Positions 21,690 to 33,687 are shown, numbered from the stretch's first letter. The stretch: DNA of 64,000 nt from Termitomyces sp. T153 (GCA_018296165.2 JACKQL020000009.1:558001-622000), one strand, 5' to 3'. Notes: generated by a model not told the origin, from the sequence alone. Program-made: numbers and translations.

Positions 21690-22112
21690 TCAAACAAGTG
21701 AAAGAAATGTAATTATGCTTGTAATAAGCCTTATATTAAGCTTTATGCCAATGCCACCTTCCAGTTGGTGCTTGGGATAAAGTGTCTTCTTCTCCAATAG
21801 GCAGTCTTGCACCTTTCTATCTGACTCTCTGGCCATCTTTCTAGCCATGTGTTTTGCTTTTCTTTCTGTGAACTGTGCCTTTTGACCAGCTGGACTCAAG
21901 AGGTACTTCAAGTTCTCCTTCTCTTCTTTTGTTTTTGTCTCAACCAATGAGTCAGTAATACCAGAGAATGATGGAATTGCATGTCCAAATCTCACTATGG
22001 ATATGTCCCAGCATCCAGGACAGCTGTGGTCTAGCAATACACATTCTGACATCAAATTTCTGTGGAGGTAACCAGTATCATGAATTTGACTTAGGATAAG
22101 ATTGAGAATCAC
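21690..22112 (-). pseudogene. Kinase-like C-terminal fragment
   Basis: The frame contains IHDTGYLHRNLMSECVLLD and ISIVRFGHA, which look like the catalytic loop and the following DFG-like segment of a kinase-like protein. The catalytic aspartate is replaced by N and the DFG aspartate by R. A second, similar fragment (HDAGFLHRNL) lies at 35649-35882. It is convergent to the relic on its left. It is probably a dispersed, decayed gene family rather than an active enzyme. Confidence 0.4.
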
Positions 22113-25100
22113 CCTAATTGAAAGAACATAAGTTCAAAAGCATGATGTCAAACAATTGACTTCAAAGGTTTACCTCTCAGCCAAATGTATGCAAAATTGT
22201 TCTGTTAGAGTTGATCTGATGTATGATAGTGAAGGACCCCTGTTTTCTAGCAGGAGAGTAGCACAAGATGTTGATGGATTTGCAAAATCCAACAAGACAA
22301 AGAAACCATACATTGATGGAAGACAGGCAACACTTTTGCTTTCAAGCACTCAATAAGTTTCAAACTCTTTCTCTAGATGTAACATGTCCTTGGAACCAAT
22401 AGCACTCTTGAGAATGATCTGTGGCTTGTCTGAATCTTTGAAGATTGTGATATTTCACTGCAGGTATCTTGAGTTTCACTTGACAAACATCAACTTGATG
22501 AAAAGAGCTCATGGCATACAATTGGAAGAATGTGTTGGTAACAACCCCAACATTTGTGAATCTATCTGACAATGATACTTGTGAACTTAGTGAAGCCATA
22601 TACATTGACTCAATGTCAACTGGATATTGTGAACCCTTGGGAGAAAGGTGTGTCCATATGGATTGACTTGGTTTGAGATGAAGTTCAGGTACCACTTGTG
22701 AAAATCTCTTGTCAGCTGCTCCATATGCTGGTATAAATTTGAAGTATATGGCCAATATGCCAAGGTCACAATTACACAAGAATCTGGTAAGATATTGAGC
22801 CATGTTCAAGTCTGAGCATGCTTCAAGAGTCTTTCAGTTACAACCTAAACTCTTGTGAATTGTGATTAGCTTCAATACCAGACAATAATGTCAGATGGGT
22901 GGCCCCACTTCTTTGTTCTTGAAACTAGTATAATTTTCTCAATGTACCTCATCAATACAAGATCTCATAGTCCACATCTCAGGTTCTTTGCCAACAGAGA
23001 TCCTACATGCATGATCTTCAGCATCACAGATTGCAGCAAAATACAATCCAGTGTGTAGCTTTTAGTAAGAATGTCTACAAGAGGAAATTTCCAAGATATC
23101 CAATAGAAAAAGAGTCTGATTACTTTAATCTCCTATACCAATAATCTCAGCATTCCTGGCCCAGAGCACAAGAAAAGTAACATCATTGGCAACTGCCTCT
23201 GCCCATAATTGTGTCTGATCAAGCTTCTCTCACAGTAAGGAATTTCAGAAAAAGTACTTGCTTGCTAAAGAATCTGTTGGGCTGATCTTTGATTCTGGGT
23301 TTCTTCCTGGAGCTGGACCTTTTGCACATACAAACAACAAGAAGGGACATTCACATTGATACCCATGCAAACAGCAGTAACACCAACATTAGGGTGGACT
23401 ATGGGACATTGCTTGACATTGCTTGCCTTTGTTGCACTCCTTCCAAAGAAACAAATTATCCAAGAAACCATTTGGCAACCTTGTAGAATATTTGTTCTGC
23501 AAATCCTTTTCCCACCAGTTTTCTAGGAGGATCAAAGTTCAAATTTTTGAATTCTCATATTGCAATTACTGGAAATTGTTGGAGAATATTTCCTTTGCAA
23601 GGAGTAAGTGTATAAGTGTCATCATCTCTAACAATATTAGGATAGCCATCAGGTATGGCCTGAGCTATGGTGAGTCCTTCAGGTACAGCCAATTAGCAAA
23701 CTTTATTCCATCATAAAGATGAGCAGCACCACTCTCTCAGCTTGAACCTTGAGTGTTCCTGTGACAACTGCACAGTGTCTGGCAACAACAATGTTGTCAG
23801 CCTGCTGGACATCAGCTTTGTTATTGATCTTACTTGTTTGGAATTGTCTGTTACTCAGTTTGAAAACTTTGGGTTTGGGAAAGTCCTCATTTCTGGGAGA
23901 TAAATCAGGGTATGATGATGTGTTCCTATGCTGCCTAGCTGCCATGCATGAAACCAAAAGAATGCCTAAGCACTGGCAACTAGATAGGGTAGCTGGCAAT
24001 AGGAAGTAATAGGGCTGAGTCAGTAACCATCCCAGAAAGCAAGAGCTAATAAGTGGTATGGGAGATGGAGGAGCCAAATGAGAAAATGTTGCTAATGCTA
24101 GCCTAAATCACTAGATAGTAACAAAAGGTTGCTAAGTTGCTGGGTAATAGAAAGAGAAAGGATAGAGACAAAAGAGTCACTAGGATAAGTTGCTAAGGAA
24201 GGGGAATTAGGCAATAGAAAGGGGGTTGGAGGAACAGGAATGAGTGAAGTCAATGTAAACTGGGGGACAAATACAAACTAGCTGCTAGCTGCAGTTGCTA
24301 GCATTGCTAAGTTGTAATAACACTAAGAGCACCTGCAGTTGGCACCCATGCTAGATCAAGTATGAGGTCATCAAGGCTTGTTGCTAAGTTATTAACAATG
24401 AAGAGGGAGAGCAATAAGAAATCTGAAGCTGGGAAGCTGAGAGCTGATGAGGGAAACAATACTCTGTTGGTTTCTTGCCTTTTATCTCTATGTACAGGCA
24501 GTATTTATATGGTTTGTAGGTATAGTATTTAGAAAGGAAATATTAGTTGCTGCCAACAATGGCATCTGCCAAAGTATTTATGATATCTACTGGATGTCAG
24601 TACAGTGACCAAGTAGTCATATGCAATGTCAAGAAAAATGAATAATAAATGTCAGTGATAATAAAAGAGCATACCTAACATCAATATCTGAAATGTAGAT
24701 GCCATTCAGGTAAGTTTGTAAGCAAGACAAAAATGATAAGTAAGAAGTCACATGGCTTTTGATATATCCATTTTTGAGGAGATATTGTTGTTGCCAAGTA
24801 ATGTTGCTAGCAATTTTTGCTAAGGAAAGTCTCAGCCTTATCATTCTAGATCTTCTAGATCAAGAGGCTAGATTCCACATGATGAAGCTCATGATCCAGT
24901 AGTCTTGTGGTTGCTAAAATCTCATGCAAAGGCTACATCATTCCAGATTTTAGGGCTAAATTCCATGTGATGAAGTTGTGTGAGTTGTACAAACTTGTGC
25001 TGTGTCCACATCAGGTGCTGCCCAGATAAGATAGTCCTGGATGTCAATAACAGTGCCCAGAAATGATTGGGTCTTATCAATGACAACAGTGCATCTTGGT

Positions 25101-25985
25101 TGTCTAAATGCATATCAAATGACATAGGTCAACAAGTACCCTTGGATGTAGTATAAAAGTCCTTGTTGGCTACTAATTCATTGTGTGTAGATCAAAAGAA
25201 GTGTTGTAACTCAAGCCAGGCTGAGACTGATTTGGAGAAGGAAGGCATCCCAAAGAGAAGCTTTTGTTCATCTGTGGTTGTTGATGTATTGCCATTTGCA
25301 TGAGTAGTGTTTGTAGGGAAGTTTGTATCATGCTGTGTTCTCAACACCATGGCTGACAAGGTTTGTAAATTAGCAAGTGCAGTATTCTATTAGCCTGTGC
25401 AGAAAGCTGCTTTTAAGCAATTTGACCTGATATAGGGAAAGATTGACCTAAGAATGTTAACATGAACATAGCCATTGGAATTATAATGTGTAGACCTGTA
25501 GGTCCAACAACAAAACTATTGATTGACCATTGACTGCTATCATTCCATGGATGATTTGAACATGTTGTACATGATGGTCCCACATGGTGACAGGCCTTGG
25601 CATTTTTAATTGTGAATCTTACAATAAATGGAAACAACAAGAATTTGGCTGACAGCCTTTCAGCCTGCCACATCAAGAGCTAGGATTGTGACACCTCAAT
25701 GGCATCTGCAGCTGTCTATTGGGCATAATTGATATAGACTAGAAATTCCTGATTGTTTCAATTATATTGTCAGGTGATTGACTGTAATACAACATACAAC
25801 ATACCATTTGGAATATGGAGCTGAATAATCCAAACAGTGTGTTAGACACCAGTTTGAAAATGAATCAAAAGTAAACTAGAGCACAAAGGTAGAGGGTTGG
25901 GTTGGCCTTGGACATTGAGCACTCCAGGTTCAAGGGCTGCCTGTATCCACACCACAGTAGAAAATTAAAGGGATGGCAGTGTCCC
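22113..25985. other. CpG desert with unrecognised relic frames
   Basis: This 3.9-kb stretch holds open fragments on the minus strand at 22360-22809 (with ECYWFQGHV) and 23500-24077 (VVTGTLKVQAERVV, then after a frame change DDDTYTL). Neither matches a family I can name. Near 24866 and 24954 a short motif (ATTCCACATGATGAAG / ATTCCATGTGATGAAG) is repeated. CpG is nearly absent throughout. I list no genes here. Confidence 0.3.
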
Positions 25986-26082
25986 GTATTGAGTGGAGCT
26001 CTAGCTAGGGAGGTCCATTTGTCTAACTTGTGTCTCCAAAGTGAGTGAAGCTCTAGCTAGGGAGGTCAATTTGTCTATTTCC
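25986..26082 (+). repeat. Two-copy tandem repeat, about 51-bp period
   Basis: AGCTCTAGCTAGGGAGGTC followed by (C/A)ATTTGTCTA occurs at about 25996 and again at about 26047, each preceded by TTGAGTGG or GTGAGTGA. Only two copies are present. No function is evident. Confidence 0.6.
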
Positions 26083-26369
26083 AAAATGACCATGTATAAT
26101 GCAAGGCTGCCAAATAGGGCAGATGTTGAGTCACACAAAGTTAGAGTCTTGTGAGTGAACTGGGGTAAGTTCTAGGATTGCAAAAAACTAGTTACTCTAG
26201 CACATCTTTGTCATATATATAGGTAGACAAGGGTTCCACAAGTATGTGAAATGACAAATGAGATAATGGGGGTTACTAATAAGAGTCCTGGGTCACAATT
26301 TTCTTACACCACATGTTCATCACAAGACCAGATGTAAGAGCCATTATATATTATTATATGGACATTATG

Positions 26370-28612
26370 CATAACAACTCAGAGTGGTTCAGATACAACC
26401 ACATAGTCTGCTACTCACCACTTACCTTGTACATGTGGTCCCCCACAACTTTACTAAAGCATATTGTCTGCAATTTTTTACACAGTCAGCTCATGATTTT
26501 GTGGCTGACACTATGATCTAACATTGTTAACCTATTAGCCACATTGCAGCCCCTTTGATTAAAATGAATTACAACAAACCTTTGCCAATTTCACAACTGT
26601 CTTTCAAATTATAACACATCCACCTGACTATATGATGTCAGATGCATGTAAGTCCAACTCTTTGTGGGGTCTACAATAGCTATACAAATCCAACAATGCA
26701 AGATATTTGTTGTGATTCCTTGTCTACATTAGCAAGCATACCCAAAGATGTCTTTATTTTCATCCTTAAACAACTTAGCATCCACAATATATCCACATTA
26801 GCATAGGTTAACAAGCAACTCCACATGCTTGCCCACCAGCATATTGCCCTTACACTCAACCCTACAAAGCATATGGCAAGAATAACAAAGATGTTTGTCC
26901 CACTTAGTATTCCAGTCATTCAAAACCTGTACTTTGCAGATAGGGGAAGAATGAGGGATGCCAAACAACTGTGCATTGATGATCACTTACAAATCATTGC
27001 AGATTTGTGGAGAACAATACTGAACAAATTTGACATATGACTGGGACCAACCCCAGACATAGAACTCTGCTGCTAAAAGCACCTCACAACTGATGACACA
27101 TTGTACCTGGTCTAAAAAACACAAGAAAGCAATCTTGCCATTGGGTTCTTGTAAGACTCCATGCTTGATTTCAGTCTTATACAGCATAAACCAGGGCATA
27201 GGAGGGAAATGCAAACATACCAATGTATAATGTTTGCATACACAATAGTACAATGCAGATAAACAGCCATGCAACCTGTGAGAGGCAACAATAGGGATGA
27301 GATCAATTTTGAACCCTTGAGTGAGTGTAACATAGACCAGCAGATCATATTGGCTATGATCCCAAGCATGCAATTCAGCAGGATAGGTTGCTTGCACATG
27401 CCTGCATACTGCATCCACAAGCTGCAAACAATCAAACTATCTGGGCTGTTGTCATCTTCTAGTCACAGAGGAAAGGACTTGGGAGGGTCAATTGAAAAGA
27501 ATTAATAGTGACAGAATTATTAACTTCATACCTTAAGTATCCATAGAGCATATTGACAAAATAAATGAGGTCATTGGCAGATTCAGAATGGAAATGGAGA
27601 ACTAGGGAAGTAGAGCTGGATACAGGACAATTTATCCATATATCATGAAAAACTTGGGAATGTAAGGGAAGAACATCAGAATGGACTACCCAATGCAAAT
27701 TACTGGCCATGAGTGTTAGATCACCATCCAAAAAGGAGACAGGAGGACAACCAGGAAAATTGGGGACCCGGGTAACATTGTTGTCAATATGGGAATTGGT
27801 ATACAGTGACATTAAAGTGTAAAAGAAGAAAATAAGGGTTGATTTGTGAAGTGTTCAATTACAATGGGGTGATTAGGAGAACATGAGACCTTGATAGGAG
27901 CCAGTCAGTAAGGAAAATGGATTCATGGAAAAAATCAATGCATGGGCAGACTTATGGTTGAACGCAGGTGGCCTTAAGGAATATAGGGAGTGTGAAGCAC
28001 CACAGCAAATCATAGGAGAAAAGGAGTGCATGGCGTGAGAACCACATGTGATGAGAAAAAAAAAACAGGGCTAGACGTTTTTCTCTCGAACGGCAGAAAC
28101 CCTCTACAAAGTAGCGGGAATAACTCCTCAGGGTGGTCCAGATCCAACCACACAGCCCGCTACTCGCCACCTGTTTCATACATGTGGTCTCTACGATTTT
28201 ACCAAAGAATACTCAAGACGATTATCTACACAGTCAGTTCACGGGAGACCAACTGTGCAAATTGGGACCAGTTAATATCGTCATTGATGTGGGTGATGGT
28301 ATACAAAGACATTAGAGTGTGAGAGACAAAAAGAAGGATTGACTCGTGAAGTATATAATTACAATGGGGTAATTAGGAGGATGCGAGACCTTGATAGGAG
28401 CCAGTCAGTAAGAAAAGCGAACTTCACGGAGTAAAACAACACATGGGCAAATTTGTGGTCAAACACAGCCGACTTAGGGAATAAGGGAAGTGCGAAGCGA
28501 CGCAACAAATAAAAGGAGTACAGTACATGGCGCGGGAAACACACGTGATGAGAAAAAAAAGAGGGCTAGACGTTTTTTTATCGAACGGTAGAAACTAAAG
28601 CAGCGGGAATTA
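26370..28612 (-). repeat. Tandem duplication of the BTB locus, second copy internally deleted
   Basis: Sequence 26381-26520 matches 28129-28250, and sequence 27790-28100 matches 28285-28600. The left copy holds the BTB relic between these two blocks. In the right copy the blocks are joined almost directly, leaving only the first codons (MSLYTITHI). The repeat straddles the edge of the CpG desert. Where the right copy has GACTCGTGAAG and ATGCGAGACC, the left copy has GATTTGTGAAG and ACATGAGACC. Confidence 0.7.
26798..27812 (-). pseudogene. BTB/POZ-domain protein relic
   Basis: The frame starts MSLYTNSHIDNN at 27812 and soon shows a BTB core: DGDLTLMASNLHWVVHSDVL, LHSQVFHDIW, then LVLHFHSESANDLIYFVNML and YGYLRY. 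A gap that looks like an intron follows. Further blocks (YPAELHAWDHSQ, ALYYCVCKHYTLV, CYSCHML) match the C-terminal layout of the large BTB family of Agaricomycetes. BTB domains mediate dimerisation and cullin-3 adaptor roles in general; no specific role can be given. CpG loss and a stop after VELLVNLC show decay. Confidence 0.55.
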
Positions 28613-28947
28613 TGAACAAGTGTACTGTAGTCCGTCGACAGTAACCTGGCTGCAGAGAACAGCTGCGATATCTGAGTAAGTTTTTTCACGGCTTGAGACT
28701 GTAACTCTATCATATAAAGAACTTGTAGTGCGAACACAAAACCTGAATATAATCAACTGGTGTTGAAGAATGCCTCTCCTTGTACTTTGGATTCCTCCAA
28801 CACGCACTCACATGCAGTCCATTGACACACTATGCGACACTAGCTTATATACCTCAACAAAACACTATTCGAAGCTGTCGCTTATCTTGAGTAAAATTCC
28901 CATGAATTATGTCAGGTTGTGGGATACGAGACTATCTTTGAACCTTC
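28613..28947 (+). promoter_or_regulatory. 5' flank of monooxygenase gene 1
   Basis: This is CpG-containing sequence upstream of ATG 28948. A TTATATA stretch near 28845 is the best TATA-like candidate, about 100 bp before the start codon. No other site can be named. Confidence 0.3.
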
Positions 28948-30649
28948 ATGGCTGAACACCAGAACCTTGACGTTCTCATTGTAGGCGCAGGCTTCAGCGG
29001 CGTGTATCAGCTACATAAACTACGAAAAGCCGGATTTTCTGTCAAACTTTTTGAAGCTGGCAGTGATCTCGGCGGCATCTGGTATTGGAACCGCTATCCC
29101 GGTGCACGCGTTGACTCCGAATACTTGATTTATCAGCTCTCCCTTGAAGAGCTATGGGGGGACTGGAACTGGACAGAGAAGTTTCCAAGCCGGCAAGAAC
29201 TAGTTAAGTCCTTCAAGTACGTCGACAAAAAGCTCGACCTCAGTTGTGATATCTCCTTTAACACTCGAGTAACCTCCGCTTCCTTCGACACCAACACGAA
29301 CCGCTGGTCCGTCTTCACTAACACAAGAGTGACTGTCAAGCCTCACTTCATGGTTCTCTGTACCGGATACGCATCCAAACCCCTTTTCCCCGACATACCG
29401 GGACTTGGCACCTTCCAAGGTGCCATGCATCACACCTCATTATGGCCTGAAGACGGACTCGATATGACCGGAAAGCGCGTTGGGATCATCGGGACAGGTG
29501 CTAGTGGTGTGCAGACGATACAGGAGGCTGGACTCGTCGCAGCTCATCTCACCGTCTTCCAACGTACGCCTAACACTGCAGTGGCGATGATGAATGAGCG
29601 CCCCATCAGCGTAGCTATGCAGACAAAGATGAAGGAAGAAATCTATCCTATCATTTTCAAACGACGTGAACAAACGTTCACCGGAGCCCATTACGATCTT
29701 CTACCCCTAGGCAAATTTTATGATATGTCGCCAGAGGAGCGGTATCTTTTCATGGACGAATCGTGGCAGCAGGGAGGGTTTCACTTTTGGCTCGGCTCGT
29801 TCCCCGATATGTTCTTTGATCAGAAGGTGAATGATGAGGTGTATGCATTTTGGAGGAAAAAGGTACTCGAGCGGGTTCGGGACCCCGAGACGCAGCGCAA
29901 GCTCGCCCCGGAGAAGCCGCAGCACCCGTTTGGAGTTAAGCGCGTCAGCCTGGAACAATGGTATTACGAGGTGTTCAACAAACCTAACGTCGATCTCATC
30001 GATATCAACGAGAACCCGATCGTCGAAATCACTCCGAAGGGCGTGAAGACGCAGGATGGGATGGTGCACGAGCTCGATGTGCTCGTGCTTGCTACCGGTT
30101 TTGATGCAATTACGGGAAGTATATCTCAAATCGACATTAAGGGAATGGATGGCGTCGCTATTGGTGACATGTGGAAACAAAGAGGACTTTCGACGTATTT
30201 GGGCATGACAGTCACAGGCTATCCCAACATGTTCTTCCCATACGGTCCTCATGGTCCTACCGCTTTCTGCAACGGACCCACTTGCGCTGTAAGTTTTCTC
30301 ATCACCGACACACTGTTCTCACGCAACGTTTTTCCCTTGATAGGAAATCCAAGGCAACTGGATCATTGACTGTCTCATCTACCTCCGCCAGCACAACTAC
30401 TCCCGCATTGATGCGACATCGGAAGCCTCAGAAGCCTGGGTCAAGCGCTTGACCGATATCTTTAGCAAAGGTCTTTGGTACCACGCGAAGTCATGGTACA
30501 CAGGCGCGAATGTACCAGGAAAGCGTCTCGAATCACTCAACTTTACCGGCGGCCTCCCACTATACATCAACCTCATACAGGAGAGTGCTCGGGGTGGGTA
30601 CGCGGGTTTCACACTTACTTCAGACACAGATACTCGCGCCAGGCTCTAG
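28948..30649 (+). CDS. Flavin-dependent Baeyer-Villiger monooxygenase, copy 1
   Basis: Class B monooxygenases use FAD and NADPH to insert oxygen next to a ketone (Baeyer-Villiger) or to oxidise heteroatoms. Exons are 28948-30288 and 30344-30649, giving 548 residues with no stop. The intron is 55 bp, GT..AG. The N-terminal FAD fold shows VGAGFSG, then GGIWYWNRYPGARVD, the BVMO signature around the arginine and aspartate. FQGAMHHTSLWP fits FxGxxxHxxxW, the Baeyer-Villiger fingerprint, and GIIGTGASG is the NADPH Rossmann motif. LDVLVLATGFD is the usual late ATG motif. There is no signal peptide, so it is probably cytosolic. The substrate is unknown. Copy 2 follows in the same direction 1.3 kb downstream, and the two share a 395-bp identical tract. 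Confidence 0.9.
29887..30281 (+). repeat. 395-bp tract identical to 32924-33318 (gene conversion-like)
   Basis: Every base of this tract matches the second monooxygenase. Outside it the genes differ freely: in the first ~147 bp of exon 2 I count 27 differences. The tract stops seven bases before the intron donor, and the introns differ in sequence and length (55 and 83 bp). A second, shorter identical run of about 70 bp starts near 29553. Confidence 0.9.
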
Positions 30650-31938
30650 GCTTAGTTGTGTCTACATTACATTTGGTTTGGACTTTTGTATGGATGGTTG
30701 TACGGTGGTGAAGAAACATCAGGAACCATGTACATTTTCTAAGTAGGTCACATCGGCGGGGTTTAGTGGGGTAGCAGGAGTAAGGGTGCGGTCACGTGTA
30801 ATTGTGCCCGATGAACTTTGAAGTCCCCTACCTATTGAGTGTACGGCATTGTCGACTTCGAGGCTGAGCGCTGGTGCTGAACGCTGAATATTGAATATAC
30901 GTTTGTCTTCTTCAATCAGCATGGGTATGCAGCTTGTCGCCGGCCGATGTCCCGCGTGCGCTCTATCCAGATCACAGACCCTTTACTTACTCCGCCATTT
31001 GTGCGCCATCCGAGCCCTCATTCGATGGTCCTCTCACACACGCCATTTCATGTAACACGCGGCCTCGCGTCTATCAAACCCATGTGCACGGGCGATAAGG
31101 GTGTTATGGCAGAGATCCATTGGTGATACGCATGGGATCATTCGATGTGTCTCTCCTGAATGATGTGGATTGTGACAAAGTACACCTTCTCATTGACACA
31201 TCCACCGCCCCCTCTATCGTGGACATTTACCAACCGGGTAGAGGAAAAGGGCCACCCATGCACTTGATCACAACGATCAAATGTTCTAAGGGCGGCGATG
31301 GACAAGTTTTTGCAAGGAATCGGGGGCCAGATCGTGAACTGGAACACCTGACAGTCAGTCCATCTTGACGCCCTCTGAAGGAGGAACCGAACGTCGCATT
31401 TTCGACGGGTGATAACTGAGCCACCAACCTCAAGACGCGTGTTCATGGGATCGAGTTAGACAAATCGACCCTCCACTCTGTTAATCTTGACGCGTTTTTC
31501 CTTCAATATTCTCACTTCGTGGCCCTCTCTGTAAATTTGCTGAGCTTTCTGTCTGTGATCTATGACTTCTCGTGGTAGAGGGAGGCACGAGGCCGTATTG
31601 TTAAAGTCGACGTGTGCTAATCTTTTTCGAATGACTGTTTCTGTGTAACAAATGCCAGTGGTACGTTGATTTAATTCCGTTTATCATTCACTTGTTCATA
31701 TCTGAACTCAGGTACGTATGGTTGCAAGACCGGATGCCCTTCAAGAGGGTATCCCGTTGCGGTAAACCCAATCTCTCCGATACGAGGTTACGGATGGCAA
31801 GACACCTACTGCAAAGGTACCTTCGGCAAGGAGAGATCCAATATAAGTGACTTTTCCGTGATCCATGCCGCTGGCGCGATCTGTTGCTATTGGATGGAAT
31901 GATTTGACCATGTGAGATGTTCGCCCCGAGGCCTGAGG
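30650..31938. other. Intergenic region between the two monooxygenases
   Basis: About 1.3 kb without a gene I can support. An 82-codon open frame at 31120-31368 matches nothing I know and has no partner exon. The region keeps normal CpG. The right end holds the promoter of monooxygenase 2. Confidence 0.5.
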
Positions 31939-31946
31939 TATAAATA
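31939..31946 (+). promoter_or_regulatory. TATA box of monooxygenase gene 2
   Basis: TATAAATA lies 42-49 bp upstream of ATG 31988 and overlaps the earlier in-frame ATG at 31946. Transcription should start about 30 bp downstream of the box, so the earlier ATG would not be in the mRNA. This is why 31988 is chosen as the start. Confidence 0.65.
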
Positions 31947-31987
31947 TGCCAACAGTTCGTGCAAAATGGGCCTATCTTCAAATCGTC

Positions 31988-33687
31988 ATGACCGGACTCC
32001 AGACAGACATCCTCATTGTGGGCGCAGGCTTCAGTGGTGTGTATCAGCTACACAAACTTCGCAAGGCTGGATTCTCTGTCAAGCTCTTTGAGGCTGGCAG
32101 CGGTTTGGGTGGTGTTTGGTATTGGAACCGTTACCCCGGCGCACGCGTCGACTCGGACTTCGCACTGTATCAGCTTTCCATGGAAGAGTTATGGAGGGAC
32201 TGGAACTGGACAGAAAAGTTCCCAGGCCGCCAGGAACTAGTCGAGTATTTCAAGTACGTCGACGAAAAGCTCGATCTGAGCCCTGACATCTCTTTCAACA
32301 CTCGTGTAACCTCCGCCTCCTTCGACACTACCACAAACCGCTGGTTTGTCTTCACAGACACCGGAGTAACGGTTAATTCTCGCTTCATGGTTCTCTGTAC
32401 CGGCTCTGCATCCAAACCTCTCTTCCCCGTCATACCAGGACTCGACACCTTCCAAGGCATCGTGCATCACACCTCATCATGGCCCGAACACGGTTTTGAC
32501 ATGACCGGAAAGCGCGTGGGTGTCATTGGGACGGGTGCAAGCGGTGTGCAGGTGATACAGGAGGCTGGGCTTGTCGCAGCCCATCTCACCGTCTTCCAAC
32601 GTACGCCTAACACTGCAGTGGCGATGATGAATGAGCGCCCCATCAGCGTAGCCATGCAGACTAAGATGAAAGAGGAAATCTTTCCTATCCTTTTCAAGCG
32701 CCGTGAACAAACCTTCACCGGGTTCCATTACGACTATCTACCCCCCGGCAAGTTTTACGACATGTCCCCTGAGGAGCGGTATCTCTTCTTGGATGATTTA
32801 TGGACGAAGGGAGGATTCCGCTACTGGTTTGGCACGTTCGAGGATATCTTCTATGATCAGAGAGTAAATGACGAGGTGTATGCGTTCTGGAGGAAAAAGG
32901 TACTCGAGCGAGTTCGGGACCCTGAGACGCAGCGCAAGCTCGCCCCGGAGAAGCCGCAGCACCCGTTTGGAGTTAAGCGCGTCAGCCTGGAACAATGGTA
33001 TTACGAGGTGTTCAACAAACCTAACGTCGATCTCATCGATATCAACGAGAACCCGATCGTCGAAATCACTCCGAAGGGCGTGAAGACGCAGGATGGGATG
33101 GTGCACGAGCTCGATGTGCTCGTGCTTGCTACCGGTTTTGATGCAATTACGGGAAGTATATCTCAAATCGACATTAAGGGAATGGATGGCGTCGCTATTG
33201 GTGACATGTGGAAACAAAGAGGACTTTCGACGTATTTGGGCATGACAGTCACAGGCTATCCCAACATGTTCTTCCCATACGGTCCTCATGGTCCTACCGC
33301 TTTCTGCAACGGACCCACATGCGCCGTAAGTTTTTTGACCACGAAATCTTCTATAAATTGTTAAGTCCGTCTTCTTATACATCCACAATAACACTTGCTC
33401 TTCAACAGGAAGTCCAAGGTAACTGGATCATCGACTGTCTCATCTATCTCCGCGAACATGACTGCTCTCGCATTGACGCAACGCAGGAAGCCTCAGAGGC
33501 CTGGGTCCAGCGCGTAAACGACATCTTCAACAAAGGTTTCTGGTACCAGGCGAAGTCGTACTACACAGGGGCGAATGTACCGGGGAAGCGCTTAGAAGCG
33601 CTCAACTTTCCTGGTGGCCTCCCACTATACATCAACCTGATTCAGGAGAGTGCTAGGGGCGGGTATGCGGGATTCACTCTTACTTGA
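31988..33687 (+). CDS. Flavin-dependent Baeyer-Villiger monooxygenase, copy 2
   Basis: Exons 31988-33325 and 33409-33687 join across an 83-bp GT..AG intron and give 538 residues without a stop. The motifs are those of copy 1: VGAGFSG (FAD), GGVWYWNRYPGARVD, FQGIVHHTSSWP (FxGxxxHxxxW) and GVIGTGASG (NADPH). It starts MTGLQTDILIVGAG, matching the length of copy 1. It lacks the last residues of copy 1 after GFTLT. The pair is a tandem duplication in a CpG-rich island between decayed repeats. I see no partner biosynthetic genes, so a secondary-metabolite role is not supported. Reaction class is well supported; substrate is not. Confidence 0.9.
32924..33318 (+). repeat. 395-bp tract identical to 29887-30281
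   Basis: This is the partner of the conversion-like tract in copy 1. The nearest differences are at 32923 (T against C) and 33319 (A against T). It encodes the stretch from ETQRKLAPE to NGPT of the C-terminal half. Confidence 0.9.

Noticed and set aside
24240..24460. Palindromic CTAGCTGCTAGCTGC run as an element end
   Set aside because: Short and surrounded by GCTAAGTTGCT-type simple repeats; no matching second end found.
29707..30252. 181-codon minus frame, also 32798-33394
   Set aside because: Antisense to the strongly supported monooxygenase exons and carrying no motif.
30650..31938. A third enzyme gene making a biosynthetic cluster with the monooxygenases
   Set aside because: No frame in the region carries a recognisable motif or partner exon.
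31946..31987. Earlier in-frame ATG of monooxygenase 2
   Set aside because: It overlaps the TATA box, and copy 1 has no counterpart of the 14 extra residues.
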